A stretch of DNA of 7,373 nucleotides from Candidatus Pygmaiobacter gallistercoris (GCA_019113125.1 DXIA01000115.1:1-7373), one strand, 5' to 3'; shown: positions 1 to 6,530, counted from the stretch's first letter. Numbers and translations are program-made. Notes: a model not told the origin generated them from the letters alone.

Positions 1-2
1 CC

Positions 3-731
3 TCACTCCGCATGGGCCGCGGTCTTGAGGGCGAGCTGGACCAGGTCGTCCATCGTGTGGGCGGGATCCCGGTCGGGCAGCTCGACGAAGATCTCGTTGC
101 CGTTCTCATCGTACCGGATGCCGGTGGTGATGCCGACCATCATCAGCGCGCGGGCACCGAACTGGGCCGCGGCGGTGTAAAAGGCGGTGCCCTCCTGCTC
201 GGAGCAGAGCATGCCGTACTGTTTCCAGAGTTTCGACTTGTAGGTCTCGTCCCGGTAGAGCCGGTCATTGCAGATGGTGCCGCCGACATAGGTGGTCAGG
301 TTCATCTCCTTGGCGATCCGGTCGGCGGTGCACAGCAGCCCGAAGTCCGCGACCGGGGAGAAATGACCGTTGAAGATGTTGTCGTTGATCCCGCTGGTGG
401 TGCTGGTCGCCTGGGAGAGGACGATGTCGAAGTTGCGCATATCCTCCCGGTAGCCGCCGGAGGTTCCGGCCCGGACCAGGATCTTGCAGCCGTAATCCCG
501 GCAGAGCTCGGTGGCATAGATCAGCATCGAGGGGCCGCCCATGCCGACCGCCATCACCGAGACCCGCACCCCTTCATAGGTGCCGGTATAGCAGTAGGCA
601 CAGCGGGTCTTGTTGACCAGAACCGGATTCTCGAGATAGGTCTCGGCCATATGTTTTGCCCGGTTGGGGTCTCCCACCAGTACGATTCGCTCGGCGATCT
701 CGCCGACCTTTGCATCATTGTGCATCGTCAT
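3..731 (-). CDS. deoD: DeoD-like nucleoside phosphorylase (PNP/UDP family)
   Basis: 242-residue protein of the PNP/UDP phosphorylase family, close in length to E. coli DeoD (239) and alignable with it almost without gaps. The family splits nucleosides with phosphate into base and ribose-1-phosphate in cytoplasmic purine salvage. Visible landmarks: GDPNRAK with Gly20 and Arg24 (phosphate site), Arg43 (donated to the neighbouring subunit), RAGTSGG at 88-94 (Arg88 phosphate ligand), and E178-Q-E180 at the ribose site (EME in E. coli). His4 is also kept. Odd: E. coli has SDHIR at the base site, with catalytic Asp204; here it reads TTGIR (202-206), so the Asp is Thr203. Substrate is therefore uncertain, and uridine or another nucleoside is possible. 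The ATG at 731 was chosen because AAGGAG lies 10 nt upstream; a second ATG at 725 is the alternative. The open frame continues upstream to 965, but that part has no family similarity and overlaps the M56 gene. The TGA stop is 2 nt from the window edge. Confidence 0.85.
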   Translation of the reverse strand: MTMHNDAKVGEIAERIVLVGDPNRAKHMAETYLENPVLVNKTRCAYCYTGTYEGVRVSVMAVGMGGPSMLIYATELCRDYGCKILVRAGTSGGYREDMRNFDIVLSQATSTTSGINDNIFNGHFSPVADFGLLCTADRIAKEMNLTTYVGGTICNDRLYRDETYKSKLWKQYGMLCSEQEGTAFYTAAAQFGARALMMVGITTGIRYDENGNEIFVELPDRDPAHTMDDLVQLALKTAAHAE

Positions 732-780
732 TGCTGTTTTGCTCCTTTTTTGTCCGCACGGCGGCGGGTTTGTTGCTCTC

Positions 781-809
781 ATTATACCGCGAAATCCGCC
801 CGGAGAAAA
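781..809 (-). promoter_or_regulatory. Promoter for the nucleoside phosphorylase gene
   Basis: On the minus strand there is a perfect TATAAT at 786-781. A weak -35 candidate TTTTCT (809-804) sits 17 nt upstream. The predicted transcript start near 774 would give a leader of about 43 nt before the ATG at 731. It separates this gene from the M56 gene, whose stop lies about 90 nt upstream. The weak -35 is the main doubt. Confidence 0.6.
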
Positions 810-876
810 GAACAAAAAAGCATCCCTCACAACTTGTCCGCACCGAACTGCGGCGACCGCCGTCCTCCCGCCGGGT

Positions 877-2253
877 TCAGGCGGAATTGCCGCGCCGGGC
901 AGAAAAATATTCTTCTGCCGCGTCTTCGCAGCTCCGCTGCTGCAAATCGATAAATCCCTCGGCATCCAGCGCTTTGTCGTACAGATACCAGGGGAACTTC
1001 TCCCGCAGATCCTCGGCGTAGTACGGGTCGTCCCGCGGCTCCCAGTACTCGACCAGCGCGTACCGCCCCTGCTCCTCCTTCTCCTTCGCGGTGATCACCG
1101 TCGGGATATGGGCGCTGGATTCCAGCCGAAGGGCGCCGTTCTCCCCGCTGTATTCCTGGTACAGCACCCAGAGATAAACCGTTGTCTCCTTTCCGCTTTG
1201 ATCCGTCCCCAGTACCTGATAGTCCACCGCGACAAAATGATTGCCCGTCTTTTCCCCCCGGTGATGCGCGGCGATCTGCTGCACGACAAAGGAGGACAGA
1301 TTTCCGTTCAGGGTCGTCGTTGCCCGCGGGTTGGTCAAAAAGCAGAGCCCGACCGCGGCCACCGCCGCGGCCGCGACCAGCCTCAGCCAAAAAGCCGGCC
1401 TTCGATACCGGAGCACCGCCTTCACCCTTTCCTTGACCGCGACCTCCCCAAAGGCAAGCGGGCCGGCCGCGCGCCTTTGCCCGCGGGTGCTGCAGCGCAG
1501 CAGCGTCTGGGCGTAGTCCGCCCTCTGAGCCGCGTCGAGCGTTTGGATCACCTTTTCATCGCAGGCGAGCTCGATGTCCCGGCAGAGCAGCGCATAGCAG
1601 AGCCAGATCAGGGGATTGAACCAATACACCGCCAGGATCAGAAATCCGAGCAGTTTCCACAGCGGATCCCTGCGCCGGATATGCGCCTGCTCATGTGCAA
1701 TCATCTCTTCCATCTGCCGCCCCTCGCCGAAGGGCAGATAGATCTTCGGTCGGACCACGCCGAGAACAAACGGCGAGACGACCTCTTCGCTCTGATAGAT
1801 ATTGTCCCGCAGCCGAACCGCAGCGGCGATCCGCCGCTTGATGCCGAGGGAGCACAGCAGCGCGTACAGCACCATCCCGGCGACGCCGGCGGCCCAGATC
1901 AGGGAACAGACCGGGATCCAGATCTGCAGCGGATTTGCGCTTGCGGCGGGATCGGGGGCGAGCGACCCGCTGAGTACCGGGTTCACAAGCTGGTTGAGCG
2001 CCGCGATGCCGGTGTCGATCTCCGGCACGCTGTCGGTCATGATGCCGGGGGCGACCGTCTCCGCGTTCGGGATCAGGCTCACCGCGCTCTCGATCAAAAA
2101 CGGCGAGACCAGCCGGATTCCCACCATCCCCCAAAGGGCCACCACAATCCGTCCGGACACTCGTCTGAGCAGCGGCCGCAGCAGCAGCACGGCAACCACC
2201 AGCCAGCTCGCCGCGATGCTTCGGTTGAGTACTGTCAGAAAGAACTGACTCAT
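877..2253 (-). CDS. M56 family (BlaR1-like) membrane metalloprotease, no penicillin-binding domain
   Basis: 458-residue integral membrane protein of the BlaR1/MecR1 peptidase M56 family. In the family, an outside signal activates a cytoplasm-facing zinc protease that inactivates the partner BlaI/MecI repressor. Membrane segments are visible near residues 6-29, 34-52, 109-133, about 200-224 and 291-307. The zinc site is HEQAH (187-191), with the downstream glutamate in IELACDE (Glu228). A conserved stretch LAFGEVAVKERVKAVL precedes the last membrane segment. The remaining ~150 residues (308-458) are probably extracytoplasmic. They show no SxxK-type acyl-serine motif and are much shorter than the ~260-residue penicillin sensor of BlaR1, so the inducer is unknown. 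The ATG at 2253 overlaps the repressor stop as ATGA and has GGGAGGT about 6 nt upstream, which rules out the longer frame starting at 2328. Translational coupling with the repressor is likely. No convincing terminator follows the stop. Confidence 0.85.
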   Translation of the reverse strand: MSQFFLTVLNRSIAASWLVVAVLLLRPLLRRVSGRIVVALWGMVGIRLVSPFLIESAVSLIPNAETVAPGIMTDSVPEIDTGIAALNQLVNPVLSGSLAPDPAASANPLQIWIPVCSLIWAAGVAGMVLYALLCSLGIKRRIAAAVRLRDNIYQSEEVVSPFVLGVVRPKIYLPFGEGRQMEEMIAHEQAHIRRRDPLWKLLGFLILAVYWFNPLIWLCYALLCRDIELACDEKVIQTLDAAQRADYAQTLLRCSTRGQRRAAGPLAFGEVAVKERVKAVLRYRRPAFWLRLVAAAAVAAVGLCFLTNPRATTTLNGNLSSFVVQQIAAHHRGEKTGNHFVAVDYQVLGTDQSGKETTVYLWVLYQEYSGENGALRLESSAHIPTVITAKEKEEQGRYALVEYWEPRDDPYYAEDLREKFPWYLYDKALDAEGFIDLQQRSCEDAAEEYFSARRGNSA

Positions 2254-2621
2254 GTCGCACCTCCCTGTCGATACCGGTCGATCATCTGCTGAATCGCGTC
2301 GATCTCGGCGTCCGAGATCTTTTTGCACCTTGTAAATGCCGCGACAAAGGCGGGCAGCGATCCCTCAAACGTCTTCTCGACCATCTCATTGAGCTCGGCG
2401 GCCTGCGCCTCGTCCTTGCTGACCAGCGAGGTGACCACCCCGTTCTCCTTTTTCAGCACCCCGCGGTCGGACAGCCGCTTGATCACCGTGTAGGTGGTGG
2501 TGGGTTTCCAGCCGAGCCGCTCCCCGCAGAGTTCCACCAGCCTGCCGGTCTTCACCGGCTCCTCCTCCCACAGAATGAGGCAAAACCGATATTCGCTCTC
2601 AAAAATTTTCGGTACGTCCAT
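2250..2621 (-). CDS. BlaI/MecI/CopY family transcriptional repressor
   Basis: 123-residue winged-helix repressor of the BlaI/MecI/CopY family. These act as DNA-binding dimers and are removed by cleavage by the partner M56 protease. The N-terminal helix (IFESEYRFCLILWEEEPV, about residues 6-23), the recognition helix WKPTTTYTVIKRL (38-50) and the wing DRGVLKKENGVV (52-63) match the family pattern. The C-terminal half (about 70-123) is the helical dimerisation and cleavage region. No CopY-type CxC metal motif is present, so copper sensing is unlikely. The ATG at 2621 has AAAGG about 8-9 nt upstream, and length is typical for the family. It is the first gene of a two-gene unit with the M56 protease (4-nt ATGA overlap). 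Two palindromes in its promoter make autorepression very likely. Whether it controls other genes is not visible here: no further copy of the operator was seen in the window. Confidence 0.9.
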   Translation of the reverse strand: MDVPKIFESEYRFCLILWEEEPVKTGRLVELCGERLGWKPTTTYTVIKRLSDRGVLKKENGVVTSLVSKDEAQAAELNEMVEKTFEGSLPAFVAAFTRCKKISDAEIDAIQQMIDRYRQGGAT

Positions 2622-2646
2622 CCCAAAGACCTTTCCTTTCCTGTTT

Positions 2647-2662
2647 CTCTAATGCATTAGAG
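2647..2662. promoter_or_regulatory. Operator 1 (CTCTAA-N4-TTAGAG) at transcript start
   Basis: CTCTAATGCATTAGAG is a perfect 16-bp palindrome with the same half-sites and spacing as the neighbouring operator. It lies at about +3 to +19 of the predicted transcript. Centres of the two palindromes are 26 bp apart, about 2.5 helical turns. The leader RNA could also fold over this dyad, but a paired DNA operator is the simpler reading. Confidence 0.8.
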
Positions 2663-2671
2663 TTCATAAAC

Positions 2672-2700
2672 ACTCTAACAGATTAGAGTATCGTTGTCAA
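2672..2700 (-). promoter_or_regulatory. Promoter of the repressor-M56 operon
   Basis: Minus-strand consensus -35 TTGACA (2700-2695), 17-nt spacer, -10 TAGAGT (2677-2672) preceded by TGT, which gives an extended -10. Predicted transcript start is near 2665, 44 nt before the ATG. The -10 and spacer are overlapped by one operator and the transcript start by the other, a layout made for strong promoter plus repression. Confidence 0.85.
2673..2688. promoter_or_regulatory. Operator 2 (CTCTAA-N4-TTAGAG) between -35 and -10
   Basis: CTCTAACAGATTAGAG is a dyad with two perfect 6-bp half-sites around a 4-bp centre. The flanking A2672 and T2689 extend the arms to 7 bp (ACTCTAA/TTAGAGT). It fills most of the promoter spacer and overlaps the -10, so a bound dimer would block RNA polymerase. 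Likely ligand is the adjacent BlaI-type repressor (inference from position). Confidence 0.8.
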
Positions 2701-2751
2701 GGCCCTTTTCGGAATTTTTGAAATCCCCGGACCGCCGCCCGAAAAAAGAGC

Positions 2752-2793
2752 AAAAAAAGCGGCCCGCAAGCCAAGGGAAGGCTTGCAGGCCGC
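2752..2793 (-). terminator. Intrinsic terminator after the VanY-type gene
   Basis: Minus-strand RNA folds into a 14-pair stem (2793-2780 with 2772-2759, including one U-G pair) and a 7-nt loop UUCCCUU. Seven U (2758-2752) follow, and a second U-run lies at 2747-2742. The stem begins 9 nt after the TAA at 2803-2805. There is no T-run on the plus strand side, so it is one-directional. It closes the malic enzyme-prmA-rsmE-vanY unit and shields the repressor promoter. Confidence 0.92.
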
Positions 2794-2802
2794 ACAATAC
2801 TG

Positions 2803-3522
2803 TTACAATTCCTCGAGGCAGAGCCCGTTTTCGGTCAGGTACCGGGCCGCCTCCACCCCGACATACCGGTAGTGCCAGGGCTCGTACTCCACCCCGGTGA
2901 GGGCGGTCTTGTCCTTGGGGTACCGCAGTACAAAGCCGTACTCGACACAGTGGGCGGCGAGCCACGCAAATTCCGGCGTCTGCTCAAACTCCCCGGTCAG
3001 GTCGTCGTGTCCGCTGTACCAGTTGGCCGAGACGATGTCGGCCGCGAGACCGAGGTTGTGCTCGCTGGTGCCGGGCGCCGCCACCCAGCGGGCGGCCTGC
3101 TGCTCTGCCTCCTGCTGCGCGAGGCCCTGGTCGAGATAGTAGTTGACCTTTCGCCGGTAGAGCGCGGTCTGCCGCTCGACGCTGCGGTAGGTCGAGACGA
3201 GGTAGAGGGGCAGACCCGCGTCGGCCGCCCCCTTGAGCATCGTGTTGAGCTGCTCCACCGCCCGCACGTCGAAGAGCCGGTCCTCATAATCTTCAACCGG
3301 CACCGTCTCGACGGTGAAATCCTCCGGCAGCGGGTGTTCCGCATTGACCAGCAGGGTACTCCAGCCCGCGTCCGGCCGCGCCGCCGCGGCCTGCGAGGGC
3401 AGAGAGCTGCTCTCCCCCACCCCGCTGTCCGACACCGAAGAGCTGTTCTCCTCTCCCCAGCAACCGGTCAACAATACACCGGCGAGCGCCAGCGCCAGCA
3501 ACCGAACCCCTCTGTGTTTCAA
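2803..3522 (-). CDS. VanY-type D-alanyl-D-alanine carboxypeptidase lipoprotein (M15B)
   Basis: 239-residue lipoprotein of the VanY/M15B zinc carboxypeptidase family, which trims the terminal D-Ala from peptidoglycan stem peptides at the outer face of the membrane. It starts with a basic, hydrophobic signal and a lipobox LLTGC (Cys21 lipidated). A Ser-rich linker (about 27-48) follows, then the enzyme domain. Family motifs are present: STYRS (Arg113), SEHNLGLAAD with zinc ligands His155 and Asp162, and EPWHYR with catalytic Glu214 and zinc ligand His217. All catalytic residues are there, so it should be active. There is no ATG in frame at the 5' end; TTG at 3522 was chosen because AAAGGG lies 9 nt upstream, while TTG at 3528 (2 residues longer) would be only 3 nt away. 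It follows rsmE by 34 nt without its own visible promoter and ends at a strong terminator, so it is probably the last gene of that operon. VanY-like proteins are common chromosomal wall enzymes, and no vanHAX or VanRS genes are seen, so glycopeptide resistance is not implied. Confidence 0.88.
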   Translation of the reverse strand: MKHRGVRLLALALAGVLLTGCWGEENSSSVSDSGVGESSSLPSQAAAARPDAGWSTLLVNAEHPLPEDFTVETVPVEDYEDRLFDVRAVEQLNTMLKGAADAGLPLYLVSTYRSVERQTALYRRKVNYYLDQGLAQQEAEQQAARWVAAPGTSEHNLGLAADIVSANWYSGHDDLTGEFEQTPEFAWLAAHCVEYGFVLRYPKDKTALTGVEYEPWHYRYVGVEAARYLTENGLCLEEL

Positions 3523-3540
3523 CCGCAACCACCCTTTCCC

Positions 3541-3557
3541 GGGCGGCCGAGCCGCCC
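3541..3557 (-). other. GC hairpin between rsmE stop and vanY-type ribosome site
   Basis: Perfect 7-bp inverted repeat GGGCGGC/GCCGCCC with a 3-nt loop, touching the TAG of rsmE and ending just before the GGGAAAGGG ribosome site of the next gene. No T-run follows, so it is not a standard terminator. It could be an mRNA processing or stability hairpin that tunes the last gene; this role is inference. Confidence 0.5.
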
Positions 3558-4294
3558 TAGCTGAGATTGCCGGTCAGGGTCATCACCGCGCAGAGGGCGG
3601 CAAGCGGCGCCGTCTCGCACCGCAGAATCCGGGGGCCGAGCCCCAGCAGGGTCGCACCGGCCGCCTTGGCCTGCGCCGCCTCCTCCTCCGAAAAACCGCC
3701 CTCCGCGCCGGTGATGATGGCGACGCTGCGCGCCTTCTCCAGCCGGCTATGTAGCGGTGTCCCGGGGGCCAGCGCCTCGCCGCCCCGCTCGTAGCAGAAG
3801 AGGGCGAGGTCGTAGTCTGGAATCCTCTCACAGAGCGCGTCGAACGAGACCGCCCCGCCGACGGCGGGGACCCTGCCCCGGCCGCTCTGCTTTGCGGCCT
3901 CCCGGGCGATCCGGTTCCAGCGGGTCAGCTTGACCTGCTCGTTTTTCGGCTTTGCGATGCAGAACCGGCTGGTGAAGGGGCAAATCTCCGCCGCGCCGAG
4001 CTCGGTGGATTTCTGGATGATCCACTCGAGCTTATCCCCCTTGGGCATCCCCACAAATAGGGTGACCGCGAGGGGCGGCTCCGATACGCTCGGGGCGCTG
4101 GAAATGATTGCAAGCTCGACCTCATCGGGGGCCGCCCGCACCACCTGCGCGGCGTAGTCGGTCCCCGCGCCGTCGCAGAGGGTGACCGCGTCGCCGGGGG
4201 CCGCCCGCAGCACCCGGGCGAGATGGGCCGCCTCCTCCCCTGTCAGAAAGGCGCGGCTCCCCTCGATGCGGTCGGTGAAATACCGGTGGCTCAT
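3557..4294 (-). CDS. rsmE: 16S rRNA (uracil1498-N3)-methyltransferase RsmE
   Basis: 245-residue RsmE protein, the SPOUT methyltransferase that makes m3U1498 in 16S rRNA of the 30S subunit, using S-adenosylmethionine. The N-terminal part (about 1-70) is the PUA-like RNA-binding domain, with EEAAHLARVLRAAPGD. The C-terminal SPOUT knot shows QKSTELG (94-100), ITGAEGGFS (194-202, usually GPEGGFS) and LGPRILRCETA (219-229), the SAM-binding knot loops. Length is normal for the family. The ATG at 4294 overlaps the prmA stop as ATGA and has GGAGGA 6-7 nt upstream; the frame is open to 4333 but the extra residues lie inside prmA. The prmA-rsmE pair is a common Firmicutes arrangement, and it links two ribosome-modifying enzymes. 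Confidence 0.95.
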   Translation of the reverse strand: MSHRYFTDRIEGSRAFLTGEEAAHLARVLRAAPGDAVTLCDGAGTDYAAQVVRAAPDEVELAIISSAPSVSEPPLAVTLFVGMPKGDKLEWIIQKSTELGAAEICPFTSRFCIAKPKNEQVKLTRWNRIAREAAKQSGRGRVPAVGGAVSFDALCERIPDYDLALFCYERGGEALAPGTPLHSRLEKARSVAIITGAEGGFSEEEAAQAKAAGATLLGLGPRILRCETAPLAALCAVMTLTGNLS

Positions 4295-5220
4295 GCGCGC
4301 TCCTCCGGATGGCCTGCGAGGATGCAGACCCATCCGTCGTCCCGCCGGATCTCCCGCACCGCGAGGCCGGCGGCGGTGATCGCCGCGGCGACCTCCTCTT
4401 CCCGCTCATCGATGATGCCGCTGGCGATGAAGATACCGCCCGCCTCGAGCAGCGCCGGCACCGAGGGGGCGAGGGCGATGATCGCATTCGCGACGATGTT
4501 GGCGGTGATGATCTGATAGGTTCCGCTGACCTGATCCGACAGGTTGCCCACCCGCACATGGAATCGGTCGGCGACCCCGTTGAGGGCGGCGTTCTCCCCG
4601 GCAGTGCGCACGCACATCGGGTCGATGTCCACCCCGTCGGCCTCGGCGGCGCCGAGCAGCAGCGCCGCGATGGCGAGGATGCCGCTGCCGGTGCCGATGT
4701 CCAGCATCCGCTCACCGCCCCGGATCCGCTCGTCCAGCGCCCGCAGACAGAGCGAGGTGGTCTCGTGGGTGCCGGTGCCGAAGGCCATGCCGGGGTCGAG
4801 CCGCAGCACCACCCGGTCGGGGTTATCGTACTCTTCCCAGCTCGGGCAGACGGCCAGCCGGTTGCCCAGCTCCATTGCGTGGTAGAACGCCTTCCAGCCG
4901 TTCTCCCAGTCGTCCTCCTCGACACCGGTGACCTTGAGCGTGGCGTCCAGCTCGCTGGCGAGCAGCCGCTGGCGCAGCAGCTCGAGCACCTCGGCGGGGT
5001 TCTCGTCGGGCGAGAGGTAGAGGTGGACGATGACGGTGTTGCGGTCCTTGTCCCGCAGCTCCTGCTCGATCAGGTCGACATGGGCGATCGCCTCGACCTG
5101 CTGCTCGAGATCCGAGTAGTCCTCAATATAGATCCCCCCGCCGGCGATGCCGGTCGCGATCGCCTCGGCGGTGTCCGCCTGCGCCTTGGGGACGGCGATG
5201 CTGATGTCCTTCCACTCCAT
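4291..5220 (-). CDS. prmA: Ribosomal protein L11 methyltransferase PrmA
   Basis: 309-residue PrmA, a class I SAM-dependent methyltransferase that methylates ribosomal protein L11. The N-terminal part (1 to ~100) is the L11-binding region, followed by a linker with DWENGWKAFY (104-113). The catalytic domain has DPGMAFGTGTH (142-152), motif I LDIGTGSG (173-180), the acidic DIDP (198-201) and NIVAN (241-245, where the family has its NI-x-A motif). Length matches the family (about 290-315). The ATG at 5220 has AAAGGAG 8 nt upstream. The gene begins 14 nt after the malic enzyme stop and overlaps rsmE by 4 nt, so all three are probably on one transcript. Confidence 0.95.
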   Translation of the reverse strand: MEWKDISIAVPKAQADTAEAIATGIAGGGIYIEDYSDLEQQVEAIAHVDLIEQELRDKDRNTVIVHLYLSPDENPAEVLELLRQRLLASELDATLKVTGVEEDDWENGWKAFYHAMELGNRLAVCPSWEEYDNPDRVVLRLDPGMAFGTGTHETTSLCLRALDERIRGGERMLDIGTGSGILAIAALLLGAAEADGVDIDPMCVRTAGENAALNGVADRFHVRVGNLSDQVSGTYQIITANIVANAIIALAPSVPALLEAGGIFIASGIIDEREEEVAAAITAAGLAVREIRRDDGWVCILAGHPEERA

Positions 5221-5234
5221 CCTGTCCGCTCCTT

Positions 5235-6428
5235 TCAGTCCCGCGCCTTCCGGTTGATGCCCAGCCGGATTGCCTCGCTCGCCACCGCGTCGGCCACGAT
5301 ATCCGCCACCCGCTTGTCAAAGGCGGTGGGCAGGATGTAGTCGGCCGAGAGCTCATCGTCCGACACCGCGGCGGCGATGCCCCGGGCGGCCGCCTCCTTC
5401 ATGCTGTCGGTGATCCGCGGCGCGCGGACCGCCAGCGCCCCCTTGAAGATGCCGGGGAAGGCGAGGATATTGTTGACCTGGTTGGGGTAGTCGCTGCGGC
5501 CGGTGCCGACCACCGCCGCGCCGCCCGCCTTCGCCTCGTCGGGGAAGATCTCGGGGGTGGGGTTTGCCATCGGGAAGAGGATCGGCTTTTCGGCCATCGT
5601 GGCGACCATTTCCCGGGTGACAAGACCCGGACGGGAGACCCCGACAAAGACATCCGCTCCACGCATCGCGTCGGCGAGGGTGCCCCGCTGCCCCCCGAGG
5701 TTGGTGACCTTCGCCATCTCGGCCTGGGCGGGGTTGTTCTCGGGGTTGCCGTCCCAGATGATGCCCTGCCGGTCGACGAGGGTGACGCTGCCGAGTTTCA
5801 TCTGAAGGATCAGCTTTGCGATTGAGATGCCGGCCGCACCGGCCCCATTGATGACGATCTTCACGCTGCCCTCCGGCTTGCCGACCACCTTGAGCGCGTT
5901 GATCAGCGCCGCCGACAGCACGATCGCGGTGCCGTGCTGGTCGTCGTGGAAGACCGGGATGTCGCAGACCTCCTGCAGCCGCCGCTCGATCTCAAAGCAG
6001 CGGGGGGCCGAGATGTCCTCGAGGTTGATGCCGCCGAAACTCTTGGAGATCAGCTGCACCGTCCGGACGATCTCGTCGGGGTCCTTCGAGTCGATGCAGA
6101 TCGGGAAGGCGTCGATCCCCCCGAACTCCTTGAAGAGGACGCATTTGCCCTCCATCACCGGCATGCCGGCCACCGGGCCGATGTCCCCGAGCCCCAGCAC
6201 CGCGGTGCCGTCGGTGACCACCGCGACGAGGTTGCCCCGCCGGGTGTAGGTGTAGCTGAGGTCCTCCTCCTTTGCGATCTCCTTGCAGGGCTCCGCCACC
6301 CCGGGGGTGTAGGCGATCGCGAGATCCGCCATATTCTCCACCTTTGCCCGGCTGATCACCTCGATCTTGCCCTGCCAGTCCCGGTGCGCCGCAAGCGCCT
6401 GCGCGCGCTTATCCATCTGCTCTGCCAT
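5235..6428 (-). CDS. NAD(P)-dependent malic enzyme (oxaloacetate-decarboxylating)
   Basis: 397-residue short-form bacterial malic enzyme, which converts malate to pyruvate and CO2 while reducing NAD(P)+. It is a cytoplasmic link between C4 acids and pyruvate. Visible: AYTPGVA with catalytic Tyr40, MEGKCVLFK with catalytic Lys95, metal ligands in NLEDI (Glu137, Asp138) and FHDDQHGT (Asp162/163), dinucleotide fold GAGAAG (195-200), and MANPTPE (287-293). The second nucleotide-binding strand ends VTLVDR with Asp219; an acidic residue there usually favours NAD over NADP, so NAD preference is an inference. Length is typical for the ~390-residue class without the phosphotransacetylase-like tail. 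The ATG at 6428 has AAGGGAG about 9-10 nt upstream. It is the first gene of the unit with prmA, rsmE and the VanY-type gene, and is driven by an extended -10 promoter. Confidence 0.95.
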   Translation of the reverse strand: MAEQMDKRAQALAAHRDWQGKIEVISRAKVENMADLAIAYTPGVAEPCKEIAKEEDLSYTYTRRGNLVAVVTDGTAVLGLGDIGPVAGMPVMEGKCVLFKEFGGIDAFPICIDSKDPDEIVRTVQLISKSFGGINLEDISAPRCFEIERRLQEVCDIPVFHDDQHGTAIVLSAALINALKVVGKPEGSVKIVINGAGAAGISIAKLILQMKLGSVTLVDRQGIIWDGNPENNPAQAEMAKVTNLGGQRGTLADAMRGADVFVGVSRPGLVTREMVATMAEKPILFPMANPTPEIFPDEAKAGGAAVVGTGRSDYPNQVNNILAFPGIFKGALAVRAPRITDSMKEAAARGIAAAVSDDELSADYILPTAFDKRVADIVADAVASEAIRLGINRKARD

Positions 6429-6491
6429 CTACAGCATCTCCCTTTTGGTTTGTTTTGAGGGACCCAGTTGTCCCGCCCTTTTCCGCCCCCT

Positions 6492-6520
6492 ATTATACCA
6501 AATCCGATGCCGGGTGAAAA
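6492..6520 (-). promoter_or_regulatory. Promoter of the malic enzyme-prmA-rsmE-vanY unit
   Basis: Minus strand: perfect -10 TATAAT (6497-6492) with TGG directly upstream (extended -10), 17-nt spacer, and -35 TTTTCA (6520-6515), which has 4 of 6 consensus bases. Transcript start is expected near 6485, giving a leader of about 57 nt. The leader holds a small hairpin, GGGAC/GTCCC (6459-6474). Confidence 0.78.
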
Positions 6521-6530
6521 GCCGCCGGGA

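Noticed and set aside
838..853. CCGCA/TGCGG hairpin after the M56 stop as a terminator
   Set aside because: The 5-bp stem is weak and the nearest T-run on the minus strand is about 17 nt away, so it does not form an intrinsic terminator.
12..953. 313-codon plus-strand open frame opposite the nucleoside phosphorylase
   Set aside because: The other strand encodes a clear family protein; this frame has no ribosome site or recognisable domain and runs through the phosphorylase promoter.
664..2292. 542-codon plus-strand open frame opposite the M56 gene
   Set aside because: It is a shadow of GC-rich codons: composition is rich in Arg, Pro and Gln without family motifs, and the opposite strand carries a complete M56 protein with zinc motif and ribosome site.
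2675..2965. 96-codon minus-strand frame spanning the terminator and repressor promoter
   Set aside because: It overlaps the C-terminus of the VanY-type gene, the strong terminator and the promoter, and its product looks random.
2803..3522. Glycopeptide resistance (van) cluster
   Set aside because: VanY- and VanZ-like genes alone are widespread housekeeping relatives; no vanH, vanA-type ligase, vanX or VanRS genes are present and the two genes are on opposite strands.
4309..5340. 343-codon plus-strand open frame opposite prmA
   Set aside because: Antisense shadow of PrmA, whose SAM motifs are plain; repetitive Asp/Arg/Gly/Val-rich content is typical of a GC-rich antisense frame.
6459..6474. 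Leader hairpin GGGAC/GTCCC before the malic enzyme as a riboswitch
   Set aside because: The leader is only about 57 nt and has a single 5-bp stem with no terminator or conserved riboswitch core.
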